From contig CAZRWW010000020.1 of assembly GCA_964603725.1 (NCBI GenBank), positions 6,404 through 70,403 of the forward strand: 64,000 nucleotides of DNA, given 5' to 3'. The first letter of the stretch is position 1; the number at the start of each line of letters is the position of its first letter. A program made the translations under genes and the position numbers. The notes beneath the pieces were generated by a model. It was given only the letters and a program-made list of their open reading frames with translations. It made no database searches and had not been told where the DNA came from. This DNA is from CAZDKK01 sp964603725. Lineage in GTDB: Bacteria; Eisenbacteria; RBG-16-71-46; CAIMUX01; WJJG01. Shown here piece by piece: positions 41,310-51,437 of this stretch.

Positions 41310-42383
41310 CTAGGCCGCCATCTGCCCCGGCGCGCTGTGATCATCAAAGCGATCCCGGTGAGACGCGTGCCGCTGGGCCTCGAGCGCGTCGATGACGCCA
41401 GTGCGCAGCAGCTCGGCGATCGAGTCGTCCATGAGTTGCATGCCCAGCTTGCGCCCGGTCTGCATGGCCGTGGGGATCTGAAACGTCTTGCACTCGCGGA
41501 TCATCGCCCGCACCGGCGGCGTGCCGACCAGCACCTCGAGGGCGGCGATGCGCCCCTTGCCGTCCTTGCGCTTCAGCAGGCGCTGGGCGACGACGCCCTG
41601 CAGCGACTCCGAGAGCATGGTGCGGATCTGGGCCTGGCTGCCCGCCTCGAAGACGTTGATCAGCCGGTCGATCGTGCCGGCCGCCGAGGCGGTGTGCAGC
41701 GTGCCGAACACGAGCTGGCCCGTCTCGGCCGCCGTGATCGCGAGCGAGATCGTCTCCAGATCGCGCATCTCGCCCACCAGGATGATGTTCGGGTCCTCTC
41801 GCAGCGCCGACCTGAGGGCCGTGTCGAAGCTCTTGGTGTGGCGCCGCACTTCGCGCTGGTTGATCAGCGAGAGCTTGTTGTCGTGCACGTACTCGATCGG
41901 GTCCTCGATCGTGATGATGTGCTTGCGCTTGGTGCGATTGATGTGATCGATCAGAGCCGCCTGGGTGGTCGACTTGCCGCTCCCGGGGGGGCCGGTCACG
42001 ACGACCAGGCCCTTGGTGACGTTGGCGAAGTTGCGCACGGCCTCGGGCAAGCCGAGCTGGTCCGCGGTGAAGATCTTGGTCGGCAGGATGCGAAAGGCGC
42101 CGGCAATGCCGCGCCGCTGGCGGAACACGTTGCAGCGCACCCGCAGGACGCCGGGCACTTCGTAGCCGAAGTCCGCTTCGCCCTGCGATTCGAAGACCGC
42201 CCAGTCCTCGGAGGCCATCATCTCGCGCAGGAGATCGGTGAGGGTCTCCTCCGAGAGCGCGTCGTACTCGACGGCCTGGATCTCGCCGTCCACGCGCAGC
42301 ATCGGCGACGAACCGGTCGTGAGGTGAAGGTCGGATGCGCCCCGATCCCGCACCAGCTTGAAGATCGCATCGATACGCGCCAA
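41310..42383 (-). CDS. pilT: Type IV pilus retraction ATPase PilT
   Basis: 357 residues, the usual length. A TTG start at 42383 is supported by GGGGAGG five bases upstream; no ATG lies nearby in frame. ASDLHLTTGSSPMLRVDG, Walker A GPPGSGKST (residues 131-139), the IEDPIEYVH Asp box, ILVGEMRDLETI Walker B, GTLHTASA His box and TFQIPTAMQTGRKLGM are all present. It drives pilus depolymerisation and twitching movement. No pilin or other pilus gene is in the window. Confidence 0.95.
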   Translation of the reverse strand: MARIDAIFKLVRDRGASDLHLTTGSSPMLRVDGEIQAVEYDALSEETLTDLLREMMASEDWAVFESQGEADFGYEVPGVLRVRCNVFRQRRGIAGAFRILPTKIFTADQLGLPEAVRNFANVTKGLVVVTGPPGSGKSTTQAALIDHINRTKRKHIITIEDPIEYVHDNKLSLINQREVRRHTKSFDTALRSALREDPNIILVGEMRDLETISLAITAAETGQLVFGTLHTASAAGTIDRLINVFEAGSQAQIRTMLSESLQGVVAQRLLKRKDGKGRIAALEVLVGTPPVRAMIRECKTFQIPTAMQTGRKLGMQLMDDSIAELLRTGVIDALEAQRHASHRDRFDDHSAPGQMAA

Positions 42384-42532
42384 GAATGCCTCCCCGCGGC
42401 AGCGGCCCGGCCGCCAAGTTGTGGTCTACCAGTAGGATCGACTCAGCGGATGGCCAACTTGAGGGGCCGGCGGAGGCGGCCGGCGCCCGTTCTGGAGCGG
42501 CAACTCATTGGAAATACTACGATTGCCGGAGA

Positions 42533-43789
42533 TCACCAGGAGTTCGCGAGGCGGGACGACTCCGCGCCGAAGGCGAGCGCCAGACCCAGACCGCGCGCGT
42601 CGAAGGGATTGAGCGTGCCCGACGTTCGCGCCGCCAGGTCCACGGCCACGGGGCCGAAGGCGCAGCCGACGCTCGCCCCCAGCCGCGTGCCCTGCACGCC
42701 GCCCGCCCCTCCGGCCAGGCGCAGGGCCAGCCAGGGCCGCGGCATCCAGGCGGCGCCGAGCGACAGGCCCAGGCTCCCGCGTCCGAGCGGCCCGGTGCGC
42801 AGCGGGGCATCGAGGGCGGCGCAGGTCGCGGCCCGGCGGGTCAGCCGGCCGGCGCCGAGCACCACGGTCGCGGGCAGACTGGCCGCGAACGCGCCGGTCC
42901 GGGCGATCACCGTGCCCGTCTGCACGAGATCCTCCTCGAGATCGCCCAGGTTCATCTGCGGCACCGTGAAGAAGTCGGTGCGCTCGCGGACGCCGCGATT
43001 CCAGTGGATCCGCCCGATGAGGTCTCTGGCCGCCAGCGAGGCCACCCACTCGCGGCCGAGGTACCCCGAGACGCCCAGGTCGAGTCCGTAGCCCCAGCCG
43101 CCCGTGGCCTGGCGGGTCTTGAGCGTTCCGCTGCCGGAGATCGTCTCGGCGGTGGTCGTCACGCCCCCGGCGGCCTCACGCACCTCGGCGTGGCCCCAGC
43201 CGCGCAGGAGCTTCACCGATGCGCCCGCGTGCACGTGCTCGAGCGGCAGCGCGGTCGCGCGCGCCACCCCCGCGAGCGGACGCGCGCCGGAGAGCCGGAA
43301 CTCGGTGAAGGCGAGCCCGCCCCCCTCGGCGTCACGCAGCGCGAAGGTCTCGCCGATGGTGTTGCCCTGCAGCATCAAGCGCAGCAGCTCCTTCGGCACG
43401 CGTAGGCGCGACAGCACGCGCGTCTCCGCGCAGGCGGCCAGGCCGTTCCAGGTGACGCCCAGCACCGCCGCGCTGCCGGACCCGGCCATCGTGACGTGGT
43501 CCGATCTGACCTTGGCGAGAATCTCTTCCTTGTCTTCTTCGTTCCAGTAGGCGCCGTTGAAGCGGTTGTACTCGGCCAGCGAGTAGGCGTTGTTCCCCAG
43601 GGCGGCGTCGATCGCCAGCCCTTCGATGCCGTCGCGCGGCAGCAGGCTCAGGTTGGCCGGGTTGTACGCGAGGGCCCGGGAACCGGCGCTGACGGCGGCG
43701 AAGGCCGGATCTCGGTCGGCTAGCTGCACGTCCGCGCGGGGAACCGTCCCGATCAGGAACGCCGCGCTCAGAACGGCCGCCCACTTCAT
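42533..43789 (-). CDS. Outer-membrane beta-barrel protein (PorV/DUF5723-like)
   Basis: 418 residues from ATG 43789, which overlaps the upstream stop (ATGA, 43786-43789). Signal peptide WAAVLSAAFLIGTVPRA. SAGSRALAYNPANLSLLPRDG is the conserved start of transporter-like FCB barrels, in which an asparagine-rich A-x-NPA-L motif follows the first strands. The rest alternates glycine- and aromatic-rich strands (GGWGYGLDLGVSGYLGREW, LGLSLGAAWMPRPWLALRL). Coupling to the 43786-45864 protein suggests a joint outer-membrane role. Confidence 0.7.
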   Translation of the reverse strand: MKWAAVLSAAFLIGTVPRADVQLADRDPAFAAVSAGSRALAYNPANLSLLPRDGIEGLAIDAALGNNAYSLAEYNRFNGAYWNEEDKEEILAKVRSDHVTMAGSGSAAVLGVTWNGLAACAETRVLSRLRVPKELLRLMLQGNTIGETFALRDAEGGGLAFTEFRLSGARPLAGVARATALPLEHVHAGASVKLLRGWGHAEVREAAGGVTTTAETISGSGTLKTRQATGGWGYGLDLGVSGYLGREWVASLAARDLIGRIHWNRGVRERTDFFTVPQMNLGDLEEDLVQTGTVIARTGAFAASLPATVVLGAGRLTRRAATCAALDAPLRTGPLGRGSLGLSLGAAWMPRPWLALRLAGGAGGVQGTRLGASVGCAFGPVAVDLAARTSGTLNPFDARGLGLALAFGAESSRLANSW

Positions 43790-45864
43790 CGCACGCCCAC
43801 TTCCAGCGTGGCCACGCCTTGAAACTGCAGATAGTCGGCGCCGCTGAACTCGACGGGGTGTTGGCCCCCGAGCAGATGCACCACGATGGCCCCGTGCAAC
43901 CGCTCGGCGGTGAACAGATGAATCTCGCCCGCCACCACGGCCAGGCTGACGGAGGTGACGCGGCTGGCCGTCACGCGGCCGCTCAGGGGATCCACCTCGC
44001 CCGCCGCAACCCACCCGGTGCGCAAGACCAGATCATCCGCGACGAGGAGATTCTCGGCCGCGAGCGCGAAGTGCACTTCCACCTCTGCGCTCACCGGGAA
44101 GTGATTCTCTATCTCGGCCTCGAGCACGAGGGCGTCGAGGTGGCCGCCGATGCGCTCGCGCACGTTCTGGGCCAGCTCCAGCTCGAACGGCTCACCCGTG
44201 TGGCTCGTCGCCGGCAGCACGAAGCGCAGCGGAGCCACGACCTCGTAGCGACCCTCGACGCAGTCATCGGCCCGAAGACCCATCGTCGTTTCGCCATCCC
44301 CGACCAGCAGCATCCCTCCGACCGCGACGCTGTCCGGGCGCAGATCGATCAGCTCGAGGATGCTGGAGTTCGCCTCGTTCAGCTCGAGCCGGGTGTGGGC
44401 GGGGCGCCCCGCGGAACCGGCCGGGATGTCGATCCGCATCGGCAGGACGACTTGTCGTTGCGCGGCGCGGCCGACCACGGTCAGATCGGCGATCCCGCCG
44501 GCAGCCGAGGCGTTGTACAAGTCGATCGCCAGGGTGGCCGCCTGGAACGCGGCGCTATCGACCTCGGCGGGAACCTCGACGGCGATTCGCACGGGGGCGA
44601 CCACCAGTTCCGTCGCCTGCAGCACGCCCGCCACGGCGCGCAGCTCGATCGCCGCGGGTTCCAGTGCGGCCATGATCCCGTCCTGCGAGCTGAGGCTCAC
44701 GATGCCCTCGGTCGCCTCCGTCTCGACCGATATCTGCCAGTCCAGCGGACCGTCCCCCCACGCCTCGAGGCGCTCACCGCCGAGATCGAGCACCACGCGG
44801 CGAGTGGCGCGGGGATCGACCCGCACCTGGGCCGCCAGCGGCAGGCCGGTGGAGGCGACGATCAGGCCCGGCAGCTCGACGCGGGCGACCGCGGCGACTG
44901 GCAAACTGCTCGTGAGGCGCCACGCGAGATGTCCGCGCTCCACTTCGGCCCAGTCCAGCGCGGCGACCGGGGACAGATCGAGCGTGCCGCGCACCTCGAA
45001 GCGCTGCGGGCGAGCAGGGGCTTCGAGGTAACTCACGCGCAGATCCGAGAGCGCCAGGAACAGGTCGAGGCCATCCGCCGGTCGGATCATGATCGTCTCG
45101 CCGCCGCTGCCGGGAGATCCACCCTGGATCATGACCGCGAAATGGTTGCCCAGCGCCTGGCCGGCGAGATCCAGAGCGGCGCCGGCGGTCTGCCCCGGCG
45201 CCAGCGGCCTGTCGATCACCCAGACTCCGATGGTGCGCGCGGGATTGCGGCTGATGTCGCGCAGGACAATGCGCAGGGAGTGACCTGAGGACGACGGCCC
45301 GGACAGCGTGACGGGCAGGCGGTTCGTGAGGCTGAAGCGCAGCTCGCCCGAGGCGATCTCGACGCGCACGAAGTCCTCGATCACGCCCATGTCGATCGGC
45401 CCGATGCTGAAGAGGAAGGGATCGATCTGCGCGAGCAAGCCCTCCGACCCGACCGGGAAAGGCAGCACCTCGCCGGGCCGGAAGCGCACGGTGTCGGCAT
45501 ACGGCGCATCGAGCGCGATCTGTGCGAGCACGCCGCGCGCGTTCAGGGGGGGCACATCGAGCGCGAGCAGACGCCCCAGCTCCACGCGGCCGAGCGAGCC
45601 GCCGAAGCGCAGCTCCAGCGGCCCCGTGCCGGCGGAATCGGCGTGGATCAACGGGCCCAACGAGTCGGCCAGATCGACGCCGGTGATCCGTTCCTGTCCG
45701 ATCGGGACCTGCAGCCGCGTTGTGAACTGCGGCACCTGCGGCATCTCGACGAGGCAACCAGGTTGCAGCCAGAGGAACAAGACGGCAGCAGTCAACGGGA
45801 CGAGCGCGCGGGGGAGCGCCACATGCTGAGAGCGGCCGCGGGCGGCGTTGCTGCTTGCATCCAC
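43786..45864 (-). CDS. Large exported multi-domain beta protein, probably a lipoprotein
   Basis: 692 residues from GTG 45864, six bases after GGGGAGG; the longer frame lacks a start signal. A hydrophobic segment (LVPLTAAVLFLWLQPGCLVEM) ends in PGC, suggesting lipidation though the lipobox is weak. The mature part is a chain of beta-sandwich-like modules with repeated VRVEIASGELRFSLTNRLPV, LAWRLTSSLPVAAVARVELP and VLEAEIENHFPVSAEVEVHF patterns, reminiscent of LEA14/WHy-type domains. No known family recognised. The stop overlaps the start of the barrel gene, so the pair is probably co-translated. Confidence 0.6.
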   Translation of the reverse strand: MDASSNAARGRSQHVALPRALVPLTAAVLFLWLQPGCLVEMPQVPQFTTRLQVPIGQERITGVDLADSLGPLIHADSAGTGPLELRFGGSLGRVELGRLLALDVPPLNARGVLAQIALDAPYADTVRFRPGEVLPFPVGSEGLLAQIDPFLFSIGPIDMGVIEDFVRVEIASGELRFSLTNRLPVTLSGPSSSGHSLRIVLRDISRNPARTIGVWVIDRPLAPGQTAGAALDLAGQALGNHFAVMIQGGSPGSGGETIMIRPADGLDLFLALSDLRVSYLEAPARPQRFEVRGTLDLSPVAALDWAEVERGHLAWRLTSSLPVAAVARVELPGLIVASTGLPLAAQVRVDPRATRRVVLDLGGERLEAWGDGPLDWQISVETEATEGIVSLSSQDGIMAALEPAAIELRAVAGVLQATELVVAPVRIAVEVPAEVDSAAFQAATLAIDLYNASAAGGIADLTVVGRAAQRQVVLPMRIDIPAGSAGRPAHTRLELNEANSSILELIDLRPDSVAVGGMLLVGDGETTMGLRADDCVEGRYEVVAPLRFVLPATSHTGEPFELELAQNVRERIGGHLDALVLEAEIENHFPVSAEVEVHFALAAENLLVADDLVLRTGWVAAGEVDPLSGRVTASRVTSVSLAVVAGEIHLFTAERLHGAIVVHLLGGQHPVEFSGADYLQFQGVATLEVGVR

Positions 45865-45960
45865 GTTGGACCTCCCCGCGGCGGCCGGCGCCAGGGTCCC
45901 ACGCTGCGCCGCCACCGGCGATTGACCAGTGCGCGCAGGGCCACCGGCCGGGCACCACGA

Positions 45961-45966
45961 ATTCTA
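45961..45966 (-). promoter_or_regulatory. Possible -10 element for the 45864-42533 operon
   Basis: Minus strand TAGAAT preceded by GG, the same GGTAGAAT context as at 34878. No convincing -35. About 95 bp upstream of GTG 45864. Confidence 0.3.
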
Positions 45967-46144
45967 CCTCACCACAGCCCGGCGGTTCCGCCCCCATCTG
46001 ACGCCTGACTCAAGAAGCTCCGCCCGGGTCACGATGTAGGTCAGGAGAACTTGGACCGGGGAGGATTCGAACGTGTGCGAATGGTGCTTCTGAGGGTTGC
46101 GATCGCCATCCCACACCATCCAGCGATGACGAAGGGGGTTTCGC

Positions 46145-46552
46145 ATGCCTTTGATCGAATGGAGTGACTCTCTCAGCGTGCAGATCGCGGAGATCGACGC
46201 CCAGCACCAGCAACTCGTGGGCATGATCAATGAGCTGCACGACGCCATGAAGGCCGGCAGGGCGCAGCACAGCCTGGGGAACATCGTCACCCGGCTGGCC
46301 TACTACGCCGAGACGCACTTCGCCACCGAGGAGCGCTACTTCACCGATTACGCGTACCCCAGAGCGTCGGCGCATACGGCCGAACATCACGCCTTCATGG
46401 AGAAGGTGAAGGGCTACGAGCGCGATCTCACCGCCGGGCGCCTGATGCTCTCGATGGATGTGATGAAGTTTCTCGGCGACTGGCTCGTCCGCCACATTCA
46501 AGGCGTGGACCAGCAATACACCGAGCACTTCCGGGCCCGCGGCGCCGCCTGA
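46145..46552 (+). CDS. Bacteriohemerythrin
   Basis: 135 residues, ATG 46145 after GAAGGGGG. All seven di-iron ligands of the family can be placed: His21, His58, Glu62, His77, His81, His117 and Asp122 (EIDAQHQQL, HFATEERYF, HTAEHHAF, WLVRHIQGVDQQY). It binds O2 reversibly in the cytoplasm, serving as oxygen carrier or sensor. With cydAB it fits a microaerobic or oxygen-tolerant lifestyle. Single-gene unit, convergent with the homocysteine methyltransferase. Confidence 0.93.
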   Translation: MPLIEWSDSLSVQIAEIDAQHQQLVGMINELHDAMKAGRAQHSLGNIVTRLAYYAETHFATEERYFTDYAYPRASAHTAEHHAFMEKVKGYERDLTAGRLMLSMDVMKFLGDWLVRHIQGVDQQYTEHFRARGAA

Positions 46553-46586
46553 TCGACCGCTGCATCGGTGCGGTGTGGCCGCCCGG

Positions 46587-47477
<891 letters not shown>

Positions 47478-47557
47478 CGCCTCATCCTCCGCGGATCGCC
47501 CGGCGAACGGGCGCGGTCAGCCGCGCGCCCTGCGCGCAGCAGGGCAGGGCCTGACGG

Positions 47558-48190
47558 TCAAGCCATGAGCGCCTTGACGCGCTCGACCGCATTGGCCGCA
47601 TCGTAGGCGTAGCCATCGGCGCCGATCTCGCGCGCGAACTCGGCCGACACCGGCGCCCCGCCGACGACCGTGCGCACGCGGCCGGCCAGCCCCTCGGACG
47701 CCAGTAGCTCGACGACCTGCTTCATCACCGGCATCGTCGTCGTGAGCAGCGCCGACATGCCGATCACCGTGGCCTGCGCATCGCGGGCCGCCTCGACAAA
47801 CCGGCGCGGCTCGACGTCCTTGCCCAGGTCGATCACCTCGAAGCCCGCGCCCTTGAGCATGATGCCGACGAGGTTCTTGCCGATGTCGTGGAGATCGCCC
47901 TTGACCGTCCCGATGACCACGCGGCCCGCCATCGGCACGCCCTCGCCCGCCAGGAGCGGCTTGATCACCTCCAGGCCGGCGTACATCGCCTTGGCCGCCA
48001 TCAGCACATCGGGCAGGAAGATCTCGTGCGTGCGGAACTGCTCGCCGACGACGTTCATGCCGGCGAGGAGCCCTTGATCGAGGATTTGGCGCGGCGCGAT
48101 CCCCTGAGCAAGCGCGTCGCGCGTGAGGGCGAGCACGCGCTCATCGTCACCAGCCTGCAGGTTCCGGGCGATGTCCTTCAGGATTTCCAT
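47558..48190 (-). CDS. Corrinoid (B12-binding) methyl-carrier protein
   Basis: 210 residues from ATG 48190 (AGAGGAAGG upstream). Residues ~1-85 are the helical cap (LTRDALAQGIAPRQILDQGLLAGMNVVGEQF, FLPDVLMAAKAMYAGLEVI). The Rossmann part has GTVKGDLHDIGKNLV, the D-x-H-x2-G motif whose His ligates cobalt, then GFEVIDLGKDV, SALLTTTM and VVGGAPVS. This is the MtaC/MttC/MtbC-like two-domain carrier of methyltransferase systems. It sits upstream of the homocysteine methyltransferase and could also serve the MttB homologue at 55519-56979. Confidence 0.92.
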   Translation of the reverse strand: MEILKDIARNLQAGDDERVLALTRDALAQGIAPRQILDQGLLAGMNVVGEQFRTHEIFLPDVLMAAKAMYAGLEVIKPLLAGEGVPMAGRVVIGTVKGDLHDIGKNLVGIMLKGAGFEVIDLGKDVEPRRFVEAARDAQATVIGMSALLTTTMPVMKQVVELLASEGLAGRVRTVVGGAPVSAEFAREIGADGYAYDAANAVERVKALMA

Positions 48191-48261
48191 GATCCTTCCT
48201 CTGGGTTGTGGCGCCCCGTTCATCCTCCGGGGTCAGGGGGACCGGGGCGGCAACTGGGCTA

Positions 48262-48291
48262 AACGTACACAGTTGCAGGGGTACTCGTCAA
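48262..48291 (-). promoter_or_regulatory. Possible promoter for the corrinoid operon
   Basis: Minus strand TTGACG (48286-48291, five of six), 18-bp spacer, TACGTT (48262-48267, weak). About 70 bp upstream of ATG 48190. Confidence 0.35.
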
Positions 48292-48377
48292 TGGGAAGCG
48301 ATCGCGTGGGGCGTACTGCCGCGTTGCCCGATGCGGGCGCGCCTTTCGGCGTCGCCTCCGCCGGACGGCGCCGGGCG

Positions 48378-49541
48378 TCACGAGGCGACCCACCGCAGGA
48401 GACCGGCGAGGCCGCCGCCGGCGATGAGCCAGGTCGAGTTCACCCGATACCGCGCAAGCAGGACCAGGGCGGCGAGCGCGAGGCCGATGGTCAGCGGATC
48501 GATCAGGGAGATCGCCCCCAGGTGCCACATCACGCCGGCCATCAGGGCCAACGACGCGGCGTTGATTCCATCCAGCAAGCCGCTGAGCCACGGCGAGCGC
48601 CGCAGCCGCGGGATGAAGGGATTGGATGCGGCCACGAACACGAAGGACGGCAGGAAGATGCCCAGCGTGGCGATCAGCGCGCCGGGCGCGCCGCCCAGGA
48701 TGTAGCCGATGAAGGTGGCCGCGGTGAAGACCGGCCCCGGGGTCACCTGTCCGATGGCGACGGCATCCAGAAGCTGCTGCTCCGTCAGCCACCCCAGGCG
48801 CGTGACGAAGTCGGCGCGCAGGAAGGCGAGCAGCACATAGCCGCTGCCGTAGAGCACGGAGCCGATCTTGAGAAAGATCAGGAAGAGCTGGGGCAGATTG
48901 AAGGGGACGGCCGCGGCCACGGGCAGTCCGACCGCGGCCAGCGGCAGTCCCGCCAGGCCGGCCAGATGCCTCCCGGGCCGATGGAGATTGTTCGCCAGCA
49001 TCACGAGCCCGCCGGCGGCGAGCAGCAGGGCGATCTCGTTCAGGCCCGCGAAGTAGCCCGCCAGCACCAACCCGGCGGCCGCGATCGTCAACCGACCCTT
49101 GAGGGCGGTGCGCCCAAGGCTCCACAGGGCTTTGGCGATGATCGCGATCACCACCGGCTTGACGCCGTACAGGAGCCACTGGGCCTGAGGCGTCTCGCCG
49201 AACCGCACGTAGACCGCCGCCAGAACAAGCACGATGACCATCGATGGAATGATGAAGCATGCTCCGCCCAGAACGAGGCCGCGCCAGCCGGCGCGCAGGA
49301 ATCCCAGGTGGATCGTCATCTCGGTCGAGTTGGGACCCGGTATCAGGTTCGTGGCCCCGACAAGGTCGAGGAAGGACTGCTCGCTCAGCCAGCGCCGCCG
49401 TTTGACGACCTCATCGTGCATCATCGCGATGTGGGCCGCGGGGCCGCCGAAGCCTACGATCCCCAGCCGGAGGAACAGGCGCACGACCTCGAGCAGTCTC
49501 GAGGGCGAACGCGCGCCCGGTGTCGCCGCCGTCCCGCTCAT
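48378..49541 (-). CDS. chrA: Chromate transporter family protein (fused ChrA)
   Basis: 387 residues from ATG 49541; a start at 49568 is possible but lies in the repeat tract. Two homologous halves are visible: FLRLGIVGFGGPAAHIAMMH with NLIPGPNSTEMTIHLG, and FLKIGSVLYGSGYVLLAFL with QVTPGPVFTAATFIGY. The G-F-G-G-P and P-G-P motifs are diagnostic. About ten to twelve helices. The family exports chromate; many genomic copies have unknown true substrates. No regulator is adjacent. Confidence 0.9.
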   Translation of the reverse strand: MSGTAATPGARSPSRLLEVVRLFLRLGIVGFGGPAAHIAMMHDEVVKRRRWLSEQSFLDLVGATNLIPGPNSTEMTIHLGFLRAGWRGLVLGGACFIIPSMVIVLVLAAVYVRFGETPQAQWLLYGVKPVVIAIIAKALWSLGRTALKGRLTIAAAGLVLAGYFAGLNEIALLLAAGGLVMLANNLHRPGRHLAGLAGLPLAAVGLPVAAAVPFNLPQLFLIFLKIGSVLYGSGYVLLAFLRADFVTRLGWLTEQQLLDAVAIGQVTPGPVFTAATFIGYILGGAPGALIATLGIFLPSFVFVAASNPFIPRLRRSPWLSGLLDGINAASLALMAGVMWHLGAISLIDPLTIGLALAALVLLARYRVNSTWLIAGGGLAGLLRWVAS

Positions 49542-49544
49542 CGC

Positions 49545-49605
49545 GCTACCCCCACCGCGCTGCCCCACCGCGCTGCCCTCACCGCGCCGCCCTCACCGCG
49601 CTGCC
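49545..49605. repeat. ~14-17 bp GC-rich tandem repeat between chrA and the GT-C gene
   Basis: Four imperfect copies of CACCGCGCTGCCC-type units between the start of chrA and the stop of the next gene. Non-coding. Confidence 0.7.
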
Positions 49606-49607
49606 CC

Positions 49608-51272
49608 CTAGTGCGCCGCCTGGTAGAGAAACACGCGCGTGTTTCCCGGGGTGAGCGGCCGGCGGCGCAGGTCGGGCCGGCTGGAGACCACGAACTCGGC
49701 CGTGCTCTCGTTCTCCTGGAAGTAGTTTCCCGCGAGATAGAACCCCACCGCATGCTGGGCGTTCCCGAGACCGGCGTAGTCGCCGTCGACATGGAGCGTG
49801 CGCCCCGTGCCCACGCGATCGGCGATCCGCTGGAAGTCGGCCACCCGCGCCGCTTCACCAGGATCGGTCCCCGACACCTTGACGAGCGCGAGATGGAGAC
49901 TGGAGAGGGAAAAGAGGACCACGGCCGCGATCGCGAAACCGATGCCGGCCGCCCGAGCGGACTTCTGTACAACTTGCGCCAGCGCGCAGAAGAACATCAG
50001 GGTTACCCCGACGTAGAACATGCACTGGAAATCGTGAAAGGCCACGAAATGGCGCATCGGCAGCGCCCAGCACAACGCCGACAAGACCAGGCTTCCGGTC
50101 AGAATCCGGGCCCGCGAGAGTCTGATCCCGATCAAGGAGGCCAGCAGGACGCATCCCCCCAGCAAGGAGAACACCGCGCGCGACTCCGTGTAGTGCACGA
50201 GGATATCGGGGATGGACATGCGGCCCAGCCGGTACACCTGATTCCCGAGGAAGGCCGGCCAGCTCAGCGTCTCGGCATAGGGATCGTAGGCCTCCGCGGC
50301 GCCGAGGCCAATCCGCCACAGCATCGTGCGGACGGTGGGCAGCTCGCCGAAGGGCGCCTGGACGGCCAGATGTTCGCCGAGCAGGTTGCTTGCCAGAATC
50401 ACCGCTCCGAATGCCAGCGACACGGCGCCCAGGACGAAGAAGCGGCTGCCCACGACGCGCCGCAACGAGCGCGTGGCGCGCAGGTCTCCCAGACACCCCA
50501 GGGCGACGAAGGGCAGCAAGAGCGCGTAGACCTGCCACCCCAGCAGGAGCGCGGCGGCGCTCTTGATGATAAGCTGCCTGAACCGCCCTTCCTGGACGAA
50601 GACCACCATGCCGTGGAAGACGAGGAGGATTCCGAAGAGCGCGGGGACATCGTTGAAGACCATGTCGCTGTAGTGGAGGCAGTAGTAGGAGGACAAGGCG
50701 AGCAGGGTCGCCGCCAGCGCGACCCACCGACCGCGGGCAAGCTGCTCGCTCGCGCCGTAGGGTTGCCCCGCTACGCGGGAGGGTTGCCCCCCGGCGCGGG
50801 AGCTTTGCCCCCCCGCGCCGGAGAATCGCCCACTGGCGCCGGAGGATCGCCCAGCCGCGCCGGTGAGCCGCACCAGCGAGAGGTAGGCGCAAACCGCCGC
50901 CGCCGCGAAGAAGGCGCCCATCAGCAGGCGCGCCGCCAGAAGCTGTAGCCGCAGGTCGCGGCCGAAGGGCAGAATGACGAGCTTGATCGCGGCGAAGGCT
51001 CCGGGCGGGAAGCGGTTGTACGCCTCGTAGCGCACGGCGCCGTCCGCGTCGCGCCCCATCTTGTTGAAGAGCAGGAAATGGTGCTCCGGGGAGAGATTGG
51101 CCGCGAGCGCCATGCCGTGCGACGACAGGTAGCCGTGGTGGCGCGGCAGGAACCCGTGGCGTTCCCCCTGGAAGGCGAAGATGGTGGCAAGGGCGAGGAG
51201 CAGGAGCAGCGCCGGAGGCCCCGCTTGTTCGCGGAAGCGGCGGATCGGGTTTCGGCGTCCGGACTGCGCCAT
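49608..51272 (-). CDS. Polytopic membrane protein, probable GT-C glycosyltransferase
   Basis: 554 residues from ATG 51272, directly after GGGGAGGAG. About eleven membrane helices. The first periplasmic loop has HHGYLSSHGMALAANLSPEHH and YEAYNRFPPGAFAAIKL, the pattern of PMT/ArnT-like GT-C enzymes. Between helices three and four sits a Ser/Gly/Ala-rich loop of ~35 residues built from G-x-x-S-(R/G)-A-G-like repeats (50750-50860). A C-terminal soluble domain (~110 residues) ends the protein. Lipid-linked sugar transfer is inferred. The second such protein in the window after 2551-4155. Confidence 0.65.
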   Translation of the reverse strand: MAQSGRRNPIRRFREQAGPPALLLLLALATIFAFQGERHGFLPRHHGYLSSHGMALAANLSPEHHFLLFNKMGRDADGAVRYEAYNRFPPGAFAAIKLVILPFGRDLRLQLLAARLLMGAFFAAAAVCAYLSLVRLTGAAGRSSGASGRFSGAGGQSSRAGGQPSRVAGQPYGASEQLARGRWVALAATLLALSSYYCLHYSDMVFNDVPALFGILLVFHGMVVFVQEGRFRQLIIKSAAALLLGWQVYALLLPFVALGCLGDLRATRSLRRVVGSRFFVLGAVSLAFGAVILASNLLGEHLAVQAPFGELPTVRTMLWRIGLGAAEAYDPYAETLSWPAFLGNQVYRLGRMSIPDILVHYTESRAVFSLLGGCVLLASLIGIRLSRARILTGSLVLSALCWALPMRHFVAFHDFQCMFYVGVTLMFFCALAQVVQKSARAAGIGFAIAAVVLFSLSSLHLALVKVSGTDPGEAARVADFQRIADRVGTGRTLHVDGDYAGLGNAQHAVGFYLAGNYFQENESTAEFVVSSRPDLRRRPLTPGNTRVFLYQAAH

Positions 51273-51437
51273 GCTCCTCCCCGTCATCCGTGGTCCTGCG
51301 GCCTCCGATTCACGCGGGCTCCGGGTCGCCTGCGGAACGGCCAAGGGATGGTAGCATGGCGCGAAGCGGGGACCAACTCGGGCGGCGGCCGGAGTGCCGT
51401 AGCCCGCGCTCTCGTCGCGGCCCGCCGCGCCCCTTTG

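Noticed and set aside
48123..50948. A 941-codon plus-strand open frame across chrA and the GT-C gene
   Set aside because: It is antisense to two well-supported membrane-protein genes. Its composition (Arg/Gln/Gly/Pro) is that of a GC-rich shadow frame and it has no ribosome site.
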